NCBI RefSeq assembly: GCF_032854445.1
Contig: NC_088300.1
Coordinates: 28,003,608-28,067,607, forward strand
Origin: Liolophura sinensis
Taxonomy: Eukaryota; Mollusca; Polyplacophora; Chitonida; Chitonidae
Direction of reading: 5' to 3'
DNA length: 64,000 bases
Each line of letters begins with the position of its first letter. Position 1 is the stretch's first letter. Below, one piece after another: positions 11,501 to 26,500 of the stretch. A program made the position numbers and the translations under genes. Below the pieces are notes generated by a model. It searched no databases. It had not been told where the DNA came from and saw only the letters and a program-made list of their open reading frames with translations.

Positions 11501-14500
11501 TTATTTGTATATTTATTTAATTCTGTTTAATCAATCAATGCCATACTCTTCACTTTGTCACTCGGTCAGGTTTTAATATATTGACAAATGAAACCACAGA
11601 AACCATTGGCTGTAGCAAGAATAAAAGTTAAACCAAATACTCCCAGAAGGGAGTTTATAACACCTTTGCCAAAAATATCCTTCCCATACCTGCAGCAGGT
11701 TGTACGTCGTACTTGGCTTTTATCTTGCTGGCAAACTTCTGCTCCAGCACGCTGGACAGTCGCTCCATGCTGACAAATAACACATTTTGTTCTACAGCCT
11801 TGGTCCAGAACTCCTTTAGCTGTTTGTCTGTTGTCAAGTCATTCATGACTGAAAACCAAAACAGGGATAGCAATGTAAGATCACTGTACATATCATTCTT
11901 ATTTCATCCAAGAAACTTCCTTAGGGCATAGTATTTCTCTTTTTCTTTAAGTAACAAAAGTTTTGGAACTTAAAAATACTCCCGTTATGGTAGATTGATG
12001 AACAGACAATGCCATCGGGCTTTGTGTTGATAATCAATATATCCTCCAATTTCAAACTCGAAAAATGAAGCCATTTTGAGATGAGAAACATATCACAAAG
12101 AGGGACACAGCTCACCTTACGTAAATTCTAAAGCAATGTGACTTGTTTTCAAAAAGACTTTTGAGACAAATTGTGAACATATTTTGTAACTTTGTGAAGT
12201 GAAGAGGTCTTGTATATATAGTGGCAATGTTTACAGCCTGACACTGACATACACTATAAAAGAACCTGCAATACAGGCCCAATGTCAAATGTCACATTAA
12301 ATGATATTTTCTACTGTTAAATCTGAGCAGACTGATGCTATGTGGTACCTGGGAAGAGGTCGACCGTGGGACTACATTTTGCTATCATGACCAGCTCTTC
12401 CAATATGACAGCCTGCTTCTGTAACTTGTCCACGGAGTAGATCTCCTTACACTTCAGCGGACCAAAACTCCCCAGGTTCTACAGAAATCACAAACAAGAC
12501 AAGGTATAAAACAGGTCTAAATTTGTTCAGTATACTGAAGTACATGTAATTTGTTTCTAAATATACCTTTTGTGTGTGAAAGCCTTGCGAAAGAAGAGTT
12601 TCACTGCAAACCAATGGACTCTCACAATCTAAAGCAAAAGCTTTCACAGCATGAACAAATACACAGAATTCTATTCAAGACTTGTATGAGTACAGCCTGT
12701 CTTACCTCTAGCAGTTTCTCAGCATATACAAGATGATGCATTAAGGCCTGGTCCACCTGTTCATTGCCAGTGGATGCAGGTTCTGGACTGGAGCCTAAAC
12801 TTGAGCCAAACTGGGTGTCCTCTGATAACCGTTTTGCTAAGGATTCAATCCCAGAATCTGCCGTTTTGGCTGTGGATTCTGGACTGGCTAAAATGTGATC
12901 AAAACTAGACCGTCTACTTGTCCTGTAATAGATGATAGATAATACCTTATTTTTATATCACAGCAATAAAAATTTACCTCAAGATGAAAATAAGCCTTAC
13001 ATGGAATATGATATAATGATATATATAAAAAAAAACATACATAAAATTACCAATTCAGAGATTTCACTTAACTTTCTTTTGAAGAAAAAGGAGTGAAGCA
13101 TAATGTCTTACGAAATAATTATTGCACCACAATAACAATGAATTTCACCATAATATTACAAGAATTTTAAGTATGTTCACCAGAAAGAGAAGTTCAAGGG
13201 GTCAAGATATGACCAGGTTAATTAACTAGACCTGCAAAAATCAATGATTAATGAAGACTTATTGATGATATGAGCTTAGCAAGAATGCATTGCAATCAGC
13301 AAGGATTCTCTAACGATATTCAAGGCATGGGCAATCAAACACAACTGGTAACGCCATTACTCTGTGATCGCTTGACGTCAGACAAATGTCGAATTGTGAT
13401 CAGTTACTTAGGTTTATGTCCGAAACAACAGCCTCTTTGTGCGGGAAAACAAAAAAAACTGGATGATTTTGTACTAAGTGAACATTCCACTTCACATATT
13501 TCCTAACTCCTATCTTTCTCAGCCCGACCATTTCACATTTTTTTGCCCCTGCAGAATGTCAGCTGGGATATTAATTAACCTGTGTAATATACAATAACGT
13601 GTATACATATGTATATATAGACACATCCAGAAAATGGTGTAAACCGGTCTGCTAAAGAACAATAACTAACTGTTTTCACAGCCATTTACTTACTCTGGTG
13701 ATCCAACGATATCCCCACTGTCTGTAACATCCTCCGTGTTCAGAAAGTCAAAAGCTCCAAGAGCACTCTCTATGGACACACTCACATTGGAAGACTGGGA
13801 ACTGCTGCGTGATCGCCTCTGCAACAGCAACAACACCATATATAACCATAAACACGTATTATATTACAAATAACAGGTATGATATAATAATAACACACTT
13901 CATGTAGCCATACAGACTGCTGCAAGGCATACAATAAATTAGACACCAGGAGCACAAGCTGACTTGGGAAGACTGGGATAAAACCATCAGTTATAACACA
14001 ATTTATCCTGTTACAGTGTATGCAACTGATCAACATACGCCATACCAGGTCAGCATACACCATACCAGGTCAGCATACACCGTAACTGGTTAGCACACAC
14101 CATAACAGGTCAGCATACGCCATCACATGTCAGCATACACTGTAACAGGTCAGCATACACTGCAACAGATCAGCATACACCATACCAGGTCAGCATACAC
14201 CATAACAGGTCAGCATACACTGTAACAGGTCAGCATACACCATACCAGGTCAGCATACACCATAACAGGTCAGCATACACCGTACAGGTCAGCATACACC
14301 ATAACAGGTTAGCATACATCATAACAGATCAGCATACACCATAAAAGGTCAGCATACATCATACCAGGTCAGCATACACCATAACAGGTCAGCATACTTC
14401 GTATCAACACATCAGCATACATCGCATTAACACATCAGCATACACCCCAAAACACCTCAACTCGAATTACAAATAAAACATCATACATGTATCCCTTGAT

Positions 14501-17500
14501 CCCTGTTTACTTTCTTTACCAACTGCATCCCTCAGTTTTCTTTCTGATTTTCCTCATCATAAATCAAAGCAGTTTTTCAAGAAGAAGCAACTCTAATAGT
14601 TATGACTCACGTTACCTGCCTATAGTAAGAAAGTATGAGTGAATGAACTGCGTTCAAAGCTAGCCTTTGTATGGAGGATGTAGAAGCTAAGGTAAGCACA
14701 TGTAGTGTAAAGGTATAACATGAGGTGTCAGCAAAATGTGACAGGTTATGATAGCTTTATCCAGCACAGCAAACATAACATCACACATCACACTGTATAA
14801 CATGACATGTCAGCTAGGTTATCAGAAGCCCACTGTTGTTATTACCACAGAAAGACAACACATTGTCTACTCTTCAACATTAACAGTAAATGACCTAAAA
14901 TTTTGAACATGGCTTCACTTACTGAAGTTCCATTCATATTAGAAACATGTATTCAGGTTTGTTTAGAAAATAAAATATCCTACTGGAAGCATGTGAGAAA
15001 ATCTTTTAAGGTTTGTTTGGCATATCCAAATTTGGCATATGGAAAAACTTTCAGAACCCAAAGTTATATTTTATGACATTCAATGCACCTTTTTGGGCGA
15101 ATTTTTAAGGCAAATAAACTATATTAGTATTTATAACTCCAGCAGACATGACCTTACTTGTTACAGACTATTCTGTACAAGACTTATTTACAAGGCATTA
15201 TGACTGCTGTGTGCTTACCCTCAACATGCATTCCAGGGTGGAGACGACCTCTTCTAGTTTCTGAAGCTCCGTGTAATGACCCTGGAAATCTTCAAGGGCG
15301 GTGCTCAAGTTAGACAGGGCCTCCTCTAGTGTGGCCGCCTCGTCCCGGGACACCGCTGCGCCAGCTGGTAACATTCCAGAGAATCGGGGTGGGGGAGGGT
15401 CAAACCTGTGTGGTGGTAAAGTCGGAGCTGGGCTTATGCTGCTGTTAAGGTTTGGGGCGCTGGCTAATACTGCCTTGGGGTGGGAGAGGGGTGACACAGG
15501 GGACACCGGACTCTCCTTTATTTGAGGTAAACTGCCATTGTCTCTAGGCTGGGCTGAGAGGTTTGACACGACCCCTAGTCCTGATCTAGCATGGGCACCA
15601 TTCTGTTTTCCATCTGAATGAGACGTTCCAAAGCTGTCATCATGCTGGGATTTCCTTGGAGGAACTGGATTCGACAGTCGCCTTTCACCGCCTTGATCCG
15701 GCTGCAAAAAACAGACAGCACATTGCATCACAAATTTGCTTAACATGCTCTATGCAGCTTAACCTGCATCAGCACAATGTTTGAAATGACATTTTTCTCT
15801 GAAGTGGCTAAAAATGTTTTTTTTTCTTTTTTGTTCTTTCTTTCTTGCACTACCTACAAACAGAGGCTATTTTTTGTACTACCTACAAACAGAGGTTAAT
15901 TTTTGTACTACCTACAAACACAGGCAGTTTTGAAAGAATGATGTAGCCAATATCTCTAAATATTACATACAATAGGAAAATCTGAATACTCGACAGACTA
16001 TGGTTCTAAATTCACAAACTTGATGTACATACCCTTGTGTAATGGAAATGCCAAAAGAATGATGCATCATTTGAATATAAATATAGCATAAAACAGGAAA
16101 ATTTGATACGAAGATGTATCCCACAAACACTGGTTTTGAATTGACAGACTTGATGTACATACCCGTGGTGAGTATTGACCATTGAGTGTGACCAGACTGA
16201 CGGGCCTTTTGCGCGCCCCCTGTGTCCGTATGGAATCAAAGTATGCCGCACTTTCGTCTACCCCTTCTAGAGGGCTGGAAAAAAAGGGCAAGGAGGAGAA
16301 ATTTAGATCAAACACAAACACGGCGGAACCAGGGTTAACCTGGAGAGAGGATTAGCAGCAAGAGAGAGATAGGACGATTCACATGGCATTTCTTACACAA
16401 GAAACAGATTGCTGACACAGACTCTGTATACACAGTAAATCTCTGAAGATCACTTTCAGCCCCAGAAAGTCAGGAATTTCTTTTATCGTTTGCTTTAATC
16501 TTTTTTTTTTATCCTCAATGATGTAATCACAGGTTGGCAAAACAGTCACAGGAATGCAGAAATATTTTTAAGTATGCATTTACCAGAGAATGTAGAAAGT
16601 CTGTATGGGAAATTCAGATTAACTAGCTTCTGAAATCTATTTACTGCAAATAGATAGGCTTCCAAACACTGCAAATCAGAAATGGTTCTCTCAGGGACTT
16701 CACTGTGTATTTCCCAGAAGCTATCAAGACCAAAACTTCTGATTAGATAACTATACTGTAAACAATGGTGCACATGTTGGGGTATTTCCCCAACACCATA
16801 TCACACATATTTGATTGATTTATTTATTTATTTGAGTGGTGTTTAACATCAAACTTGGGGATATTTCACTTATAGGGCAGTATCCAGCATTATGGTGGGG
16901 CAGGTCATACAAATTTCACATTCTATATACAGAATAACACAGATGACTGTAAACTGATGTAATAGACATTTTTACACAAACAGATTAATCAAATGAATAC
17001 GACAGAATAGCTGACAGCAGTATAGCTCAATCTGTCCACTGGCAATAGAGTTGCTCAAGAAGAATTGACTGTGTTACTATAGCGACTGTAAATGAGAAAA
17101 ATGAGACTTACTTCCAGGTGATGATGACGCTGAGTTTCAACGAGCCATTCGTGTTCACGCTGACCGTCATCATCTGAGGGTGGGCTGAGAATAAATCCTT
17201 CGTCTCACAGTTCTTCAGACCCAGCACTATTGATTTAAAACTGCGAACTTCCACAGCCTGGATGAAAGACAGAGAAGAAAAAAAAATGCAGGTATTAAAA
17301 AAGACTGATCACATTTAGCCAGCACTAGGAAATGCCAGCTGTGGACAAACACATAGCCGATTTACTCTACCAACAACCACAGCCTAACAAACATTATTTA
17401 ACAGTTTAGCCAAACTCTGGGCCATAAGCCTACAGGAAGAGTGTTGTGAAGCCTAGTGGGGTAAGGACGGGGGTGGGGTGGGGCCGTTGTTAGGTTAGGT

Positions 17501-20500
17501 ATGAGACACCCTGGTCTCTGTGTCCAAGTCAACTTCGGTCACACTTCCACGGGCCATGTTTAATTTGCTTAATCTAGCTATAGTCTCTCATTGATCTTGT
17601 GTAGGAAGCATAATCATGGAGACCCAGGGAATACAAACCTGGGTCATGTAAACATTACAGCTAATCAGCTCTACAACAACCACACACTTAGTACACCAAA
17701 CACAGTTATATGTAGCCACTTCCTTTGACTGATTCATTTATTTAGTTATCTGATTTGAGTTTAACACAGTAATCCAAAATTTTCACTTAAATGAAGGCAG
17801 TCAGGCTTCTGCATAGCGCTACATGGGGTGATTTGAGTAAACCACCACCACCACTGACAAACCCTCCAGACTTCCAGACTAAAAAAAAAAAAAAACACAG
17901 TTGGAGCACCGACAAGTGGATTTGAACACACAACCTTTTAGGTCATGACTTTGACCGTCGCAGTCCACAAGCACTTTACCCATTTAAGCCAGCAAGGGCC
18001 TCACTTTCTTTAGCCTCACTACAAAAACCTTTACTTAATATCCCAATGCATATTGTCTGTGCTTACTTTTATACTGATGATATCACCAAGAAGTGCCTTG
18101 AAGACAAAGTCTGGCACCTCCCATTTCTGTGAACTATCCTTCTCTACTCGCCCTTTGCTCTTCCATTTCTGTGATCCGTATCTGAGCGTGACTTCAAACA
18201 CATCTCCAGGACAGAGGCGAGCAAATCCCACCATGCCTAGAATCAAAGCAAGTGTCATTTTAATCAATCAAGCAATATGGAATTTGTCAAGATTCAATCC
18301 ACTTTAGATTTAGTACAAGGCAGATGTGTACATGTATATATGAGGATAAAGCAGTCAAGAGTGCGTGTAAGGTGCCTCCTTGTTCCAGGACGGATTTCCA
18401 GCGCTCTTTTATCTAGTGCTGCTTCACTGAGACGACGTATCAAAGGCAAGTAAGCCACCCCGCCAAGGCCATTATACTAATATGGATCAACCAGTCATTG
18501 CACGGTCCTCTTAATGTTGAATGCCAAGTGAGGAAGTTACCACTTTCTCTTTTAAGGTCTTAGGTGTGACCCGACCCAGGATTGACCATCGATCTACCGC
18601 TCCAGAAGCAGATGCTCTACCAACTAAGCTATTGCGGCTGGTCCATTAATGGGTCATGATGAACTACATTCCACATGTACAGAATCAAACATCAGCAGAT
18701 TTCAAAAACCATCAACTGGAGCAAAAAGAACCCAAGATTAATCAATTTAGAGAAAGTGGTTCAAAGTGTGCTAAAAAAAAAATGTTCTAATATTACATCA
18801 TGACAAGATTTATTAATCTACAGAAAAACCTCAAGACACATGAAGTCACTGACATACTTTACTTTTTTCAGAGAACTGCTGGAAGCGACAAATCTTTCTG
18901 GTTACGTTAGATGTGACAAAATTATCCCAAGTCCAATTATCAAACTGGTTCTGTAACTGTTTCTTCCTACTTTTTACCCATCATTAGAGGAATAAAAACT
19001 TTGGTCTTGAAGTCAGATATCTAGGCTAGGAAGCTGATGATCATACCTTTTAACTTGCAGTGGAATGTGCCCATCATACTCTCCAGCTGTGCTTCTATCG
19101 CGCACATCGTCTGGCAAAACACATAAATAACAGTAATGTCTAATGAACAAAACATTTTAAAATCTTTCCCAATTACGTTTTTCATTCTTATCTTCTGAAT
19201 ACAGACATTTAAATGCTTACACAAATGTCTCACAAATATCAAGTTTAACTGAGCAAATTAGGGACACTCCAAAAGGCTGTAAAGAGACCAGAACTCCTTT
19301 TTTTCAGATATTTGTAAAGATCAAAATACCTTTTTTTCTGATAGCTAAAAACCTTCACAGTTTAGAGTCACTGACATTCTTATCATATTCACAGAGATTG
19401 AGGAATAAATAAACGGAAGAAATTTTTATCTGGTTCCCATGTTATGTTTGATATAATACATTAGTGAAATAAATTCAAGACTATTTTGTAAATCAAGTCA
19501 ATCAATCTTCTCTGTCAATGCATTCATTAATGGTTTTATACATACAGATAATACGGATAATTAAAACTGCCAGTTTTGTTTGCGCATGTAGTCAAAGCCT
19601 TTTCTCCACATGTACAATATATACATATAGACAAATAAAAGCAGAAAAAAAAAATATACATGCTATGTAAAACAGTATCAAACCCATTAAAATTAACTTC
19701 TGATCATGTCACTTCCTTGTCCTCAACCTGTGTAATTACCACGCTTTTAATCAATAACAACCGGAGTGTGCCTGCTGGACTTGTTTGATCTGTTCTTAAC
19801 TCTGCTGTTATTTACAGCTGAAGACGGAGGTGTGAAGCCAGCTCACAAACAGGTTGTTTATTCTGGTAGTGGGTCAGTCTGTTCTAAGACTGGAGCTCAC
19901 AGCTCAACTTACCTGCGTACATTCCTTGTAACCATATTTCACATTATTGAGTGGGTCCTTCGTTCTGCCAGGGGAGGCCACATAAGCACGAGCCATCGTG
20001 CGCACACCTACAATCATGTATGAACGTTGATGAAATACAAAACAAAACCTTGAAACCAAACATACTCTGAACAGGAAGCATGTGTATGTAAAATAGGATT
20101 TTTGGTAAATTTTCTTCGTGCAAACTGTATAAACGTTTTCATCCTACCCAAGACATTTTATTTTTATTTCATGAACATGGACAAAAATCATAATATAAAG
20201 AACCAGGCTAAAAATCTAACACAGCAGAATGTTTCTTTTTCTTTTTTCTTTCTTTTAATTAGCCTAATGAAGTTATCAAACTTTGGTCTCAGTTTACATA
20301 CATGTAAATGTACTAAATGTACGAACACTACAGCAGACCAAGGCCTATTTAAGCAAGCACAGTGAAGTAAATTTAATTAATCAGATAAAGATGATTAACT
20401 CTTCACCATTAATTATGAATATTCATAAGACTTAAAAACTAGGCTTTTCAATAATAGGCTAATGATGTTATCACGACAGAATAGAGGAAAGATTAGGCAT

Positions 20501-23500
20501 GAAGTTCCTGATAGTACACAAATTACCTAAGGATATATCATCCTAGGGTTACAGTTATAGGAATGCTTCCGTTGCTGACTCTGATAGCATTATTTAATCA
20601 ACAGCAGCAGTAAAGGATGTGTAACCCGAGGCTATGCTAATGACATGATAAATGTTATGTTGATAGATAAGTTCTCAAAGCAAGTCAGTCTTAAGCACTA
20701 CACCTCACAACATGGCTAACAGAAAACCTACAGGTGTCCATGTACTACTAGTCATCAAGTCAGGTACTAGGTACAAGTCCATTCATTTTACACGCTGACA
20801 GACGCGGGCCAAAACTGATGGAGCAAAAGAGCATCCAAGCCAGCAGGAATTCAAGTGAATAGAGAGAGAAATCAATAGTTATCAGGTTCAACCTGTTTCT
20901 AATGGAGGAAGCATGTTGACATGGCCAGCTGCTTTGATACAGGGTTCCTATATAGCCTAGTATGATGTATCGGTGTACACCTGGGGAAAAACCCATCACA
21001 CATTAACACCCAGTGAATGATAACACATTTTAACAACACAAAAACTGAAGGGGTATGAATAGCTCTTGAGCCAAGTACAGGTGATATGCAATACAGGGTA
21101 AATCAAAAAACTGCGTTGCCAGGATATAACAAGGTAGTCTGGCGCCAAGAGAGGTGAAGAGGATCACATACAAGACAAAAATACTTAGTTCATAATGACA
21201 ACCTAATTTGTTACAAAATCCAAGGGATGTTTCTGCTGATTTAATCATAAATTTTTTTTATTTTTTCATTTCTTTTTCTTTTTTACTATTTTATTTACAT
21301 AGTATCCTAAATGAAATAACTGTACACAGCTAAAAAAAACAAATGCAGTAGCACAGAAAGGTTAAGTAAAAAAAAAGAGAATGTTTCCAATCACCGTGAA
21401 CATTGCACAAGGCCTCCCAGGCCATGGATAAAAATCACTAAAAGGGCCGTTTAGGATGAAATGGACAAGCAAGGTCATACTGTCCCATGTCTATGACTGT
21501 ACAGTGTACATTATTAATATATAGATCGGGCCTCACGCAGCTTTGAGGATAATGCAGGCTTTAAAAATTAATGCCACTGATAGTTCATCACACCCTAACC
21601 TATGGAGGTTACTGTCTTATTACATCCTACATCCAAATCTAATGTTATATTTGGCTTCAGCTTTTGTCTTTCCTTCTTGCAGGAAATGAAACGGGAAACC
21701 ATTCCACAACAGAACTTTCAAAATGATGAAGGGGGTGGGAGGAGGAAACAAAAAATGGTATAAATGAAAGCATGTGCACACAATGTAGTAAAAATTGGTG
21801 GATTACAATGTGCTGATTACAACCCACAGACAGACACGCACAACGCAGTCATGAGAACACAGGGGATATATTAACTGAAGGGTTATAAACACTAAAGGCA
21901 TCACCACTCAAGGTGTGTTTTACAAGAAGCAAATGGCCTGTGAAAACTTTCAACGGACACTTTTTTTCAATGTTGCTGCTGTCTTATGGGGCTTCACCCA
22001 GACAATTTCTATTTACAGAGGAAAATGTCCGTACAAAGTTCAGTGGTATTGGCCTGATGAGATGAAGTAGGTTAGAGAGAGAAAGCCAAGTGCACCAGTG
22101 TTACAAATCATACCGCCAGCATGCTGTTTGTAGACGTGGGGGCTTAGATCTGGGAGGAAGAAACATGCCAACACAATCAGGGGGGTGCCAAAGTCAGACA
22201 TACGCAAATATGACACAGTTTACAGAACAAATGCTGGACATACAGCATGGTGAAAAAAAAAAAACGAATACGTTACTGAGAGTTTCAGCTTCACATGCTC
22301 TACTCAGGACGACAGCAACAAACTAAACCACACTGAAAGACTTGGCACTATGAATAATCCTTGAAAAACAATTTATACCAATTAAAAAGTTTAATTTCTT
22401 GATAATCAGAATCTGTAACAGTAAGTTCCAATTAAGCCACAGTGAATCACAGCATAAACTGTACATTTTTGTTTTGTTTTGTTTGTTATTTTTGAAAAAT
22501 TCTATGTTACCCTGCAGTCTTTTTCCCCTTTCACAAAAGCTCACTACAGTGTAATTTACAGGTGCCCTTAACATTGTTACCACATGCATCATCAAAAGCC
22601 AGCCATCTCAGATGTACACAAGTTTTAACCACCAGCCATACTGCAGCAACTCATGCAGAATGTCTTCAAATATTTATCCTTTACAGGCAAATGTGAATAT
22701 GAAGAGATCATGCTTACCCTCTCTCAACTGCTGATTTAACAGGTAACAGTCATGAAGTTCATCAATCTGAAGAAAAAATCAGTACATTCTCTTTATTGAG
22801 ATACATTTCGGAGATGGCTTCCTGTATGAAGAGACAGGGCTTCATACAAGTGTATGTATGTAGCAAGCTCCTGTTTTATGATTATCACCCATATCTCATG
22901 TCCTGTTTTGGGGGGTTTTTTTTCTTAAACAAATCAGTGCAGGCCCCATGAATTTAGCATTCTTTATTACATTGCCCGTAATTTGCAAACCCTTGTGGCT
23001 TTTCATATGTTGATTAATAATACCCTTTCCATCAAACAAACATGTCTATTAAAACACACCACTGTCCCACCCACAGCTGAAGAAAAACAATGAGACTAGT
23101 TTGGAAAGGCTGCAGAATGCGTCTTGAGGCAAGCCTGGCTGACAGGGTAAGGGAGATTATAGAGAAGACATGGCAGATTTACAGGTATATGAGGCAGCAA
23201 TGCAGGCTTCTTAGCAACGTGGGGGGAACATGTCTTCACAGCTGTACGCTAAAATCTACAGGCCTGACTGACTCTAATTTCTCCTGCTCAAAGATTGGCA
23301 CAGTGTGAGCGGGAATTCTCCCTTCACTTGACCTCTCACTGCTGAGCTAATCTCAGCTAATCCCCCTGATGAGGAGAGCAGAGGTAACAAGGGCAGCTTT
23401 GTCGATTGGCTACTGGCCCATCATGGCCATACATTACCCACATAATTTGTAATCCTTAGCCAAACATTAGGCCCACTTACATCACTGCAGTTTTTTCTCA

Positions 23501-26500
23501 AGAGAAAAAAAAAATTACCCTGCCCAGCAGCATGAAGAGAGGAAAGTTATTTGAAAGCACAAGGAAATGTGCTAGCTGTACAGCTCAGTGATACGTTTTG
23601 GTCTTTTTCAGGTTGTTGAAAGTCATAATGTGGTATTCATCACTATTTTCTGTTCAAAAACTTTGAGCAGGCTGAAGGGAAAACGACATACTTCCCAATC
23701 TTAATAAAATTTAAAACGCAAATGAATAGGTATGCACAACAAAATATTGGCATTTTTGAGTTTTGTGTGTTCATTGTAATAGTTTAGTGTGGGAGCCAGG
23801 TCTCCTCCCATTTCTACACCTGAATGAATGATTGACCAGTGTATTATTTATAACATTGGCAAAATTCCATGATCTCCCAATTCCAAAGGCCAACAAGAGT
23901 TTCTGTACATCAAAATATGACTGTCATGGTACAGTTAAAAACTCACTCATCCACCAGACCTGGCGCTGAGGATCAAAATACGGGAAAAACATAGCACTGT
24001 CTCTTTAAATGAATGTTTTGTTTTTTTTCACTTGTTGACACAAAAAACCTCACAAAAAGGGACATTAAAGCGATGTGACTCCGCTTTCGGGTAGACTTTA
24101 AATGTGAGCAAATTAGTTTGGTGGATAAAAAATATACACATACATGTACCAACATGACCTGTACGCCAGGAAGCAACAGTTAGGTTTAGGTCTATGTCCC
24201 AAAAGACCACTTTAAAAATTCAAATATAAACATTCATCAGTGGTATATATTCCTACATATAACAGTTAATTTAGAAAAACCCACAATTTATGGAGGCAAG
24301 TCATATTGTGAATGAAGTCATGTTCTGCTCATATATGACCACATGCAGTTTTCATTTTACTTTAACATGTGTTCACTGGCAAATTGCAAAGAATTATGCC
24401 TTATTTAACTGAAATAGCATCAAGTTTAACACAAAACTGGGTCAGTGGAGCCATGAGAACATAAAATGTAGACTTCCGATCTTACCTAAAATACCTAATA
24501 TGTAAAGTGCAGCCTGGATTGGGTTCAAACCAGTAAAACGTGAGTGAGACTGATTCAAGTTGTCAGGGGTGTGATGGTGAAGCAGAGATTGCCCAGTCAG
24601 GACTTCCCTGTGGCAGTGCACTTAATATCAGGCTACATGATCAACAGATGATGACCCATGGCACACATCACCAGGGCCTGTCACTGTAGTTTAAATATAA
24701 ACATGGTCATCAGTATACAAGCCTGACCTGACAAATCAAGTCCTCTGTAGCAGCTAGGTTACACTTAAGGGCTATTGTACAGGTAACATACTGGCGTGGT
24801 TTAATAACATGTATATAGGTACTTACCGTTGACAGGTGAAATTCTAGTCTCTTCAGGTGACGCTCAGCAACTTTCACTTGCTGAAACCACAAAAAAATAC
24901 ATTTCACATTCACAGAAGGGTAATAAAAAGAGTGGTATAACTGACAAATAATACACTTGTGCAATAGAATTACAAGTACTCTCCATATCGAGTACAGTTC
25001 ACTTAGCTGAGAAATGTGTTTACACCCCCAAAAATTTGTGAATATTTCAAATAAATATTCTTTTGCTTGAGAAGTATTTTGGAGAAAGGATTATTTGTTA
25101 TTACTGAACAAATGAATGTTTTTTTTTACCTGAAATTTTAAAAGGACAGTTACTTATTTTGCCTCATTCTGAGAGCTCTACTGATCTAGAAAAAAAGGGC
25201 GTTTTAAAGTTTGTTTTGCGGGTAGGATCAGACGCAAATTTAGTATTTTATGCCCTTTGCTCTAAAAATGCAACTTTTTGTGGACAAATTTTTAGTGCAA
25301 GTATGTCACAGAACTGCTGCGTTATTCTCTAACCAACGGACAGGAATAGTTTTTGTCCCTATGATCGTATGTGTTAAAACATTATACAACATTTATTCAG
25401 ACCAAAAAAGTGCAATGTGAGGACAGGAGATGTGTTACGATAAAACAGCAAGATTTATCAGAACATAATAGCAGTGACAGGAATTGTTGGCTGGAAAAAA
25501 CCTCTCCCACTGACATGCTGATCTTCACTATCACCTTATGTTTTTTCTTCCACTTAAAAATCCACATAAAATATTACAACAGATTATTTTTGGTGAAGGA
25601 GAATTTATCTGTGTTAATAGAAAGTGTCATGATTTCGTACACAACTGATCATCTATTCTCATAATAATGTCTTTCTAATACATGTATATGTGCTTTATTT
25701 GTGGTTCCAGAAACAACTGACACGGCTTGTGAGGTTTTCTTGTATAACTGCTCTAAGTATAGCCTCTGAGACTTTTAGGGAACTGGGAAAAGGTCACGAG
25801 AAAAGGAATGTGCAAGAAATGTATCTGTAAAGTGACAAAAAACATGAGGAGACAGTAGCTGGTAGCGAGTTCAGTGTTACCACAGTGAGGGAATGTTATG
25901 GTTAGCAAGACAATGACACAGTTAGGCATTCTTCACCAGGACATCACCAGGAATTAGCATGCTGGTTCAGCAAGTCTACTCTAAGCTTATACCCCTCCAG
26001 GCAAAACATCATTGCAGAAATTTTACACTGACATGACTGAGGCCCTCAACGTGGTAAAGACTGGCAAATACCAGTGTGGAAGAGAAAAGCATGGGCTGCA
26101 GCCTAAATACCAAGTCTTCATTCATGTATATATACATGTATATTTCAAACCCAAAGGTTAAGAAGTTAAAATCCTCTCTGTGAAAGAAAAGTAGTTCCAA
26201 AAGTATAACCAAAGTCATAAAATGAGACATTTTTTTAACAGGATCAATGCAGGTGCCATAAATATTCCTTTGCTGAATTAGTCAATTTTAGAGAAAAGAA
26301 AGGGTGTACAGTGTTTCACAAAAAATGTTCAGTTACTGGAAAACAGCTACATTTTCATGAAGAAGGAAGCCAAGATTAAACACATGACCATTAGCTCATT
26401 AATCACCTAAATATCACTTCAATAAATTCTACCAGTAACATGCAACTATGGATGCAGTCTGAAAGGATGCATAGAATTCATAAGACTTTGAAAACTAAAA

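Noticed and set aside
14027-14446. CRISPR-like regular repeat
   Set aside because: Units are directly adjacent with no unique spacers, in a eukaryotic intron; it is a minisatellite.
15301-15525. Plus-strand frame opposite RIPOR exon 11
   Set aside because: Antisense shadow of a GC-rich coding exon; the minus-strand frame has homology.
18580-18644. tRNA-like sequence on the minus strand
   Set aside because: A box present, but the B box is degenerate and the stems do not pair; it is the head of a SINE.
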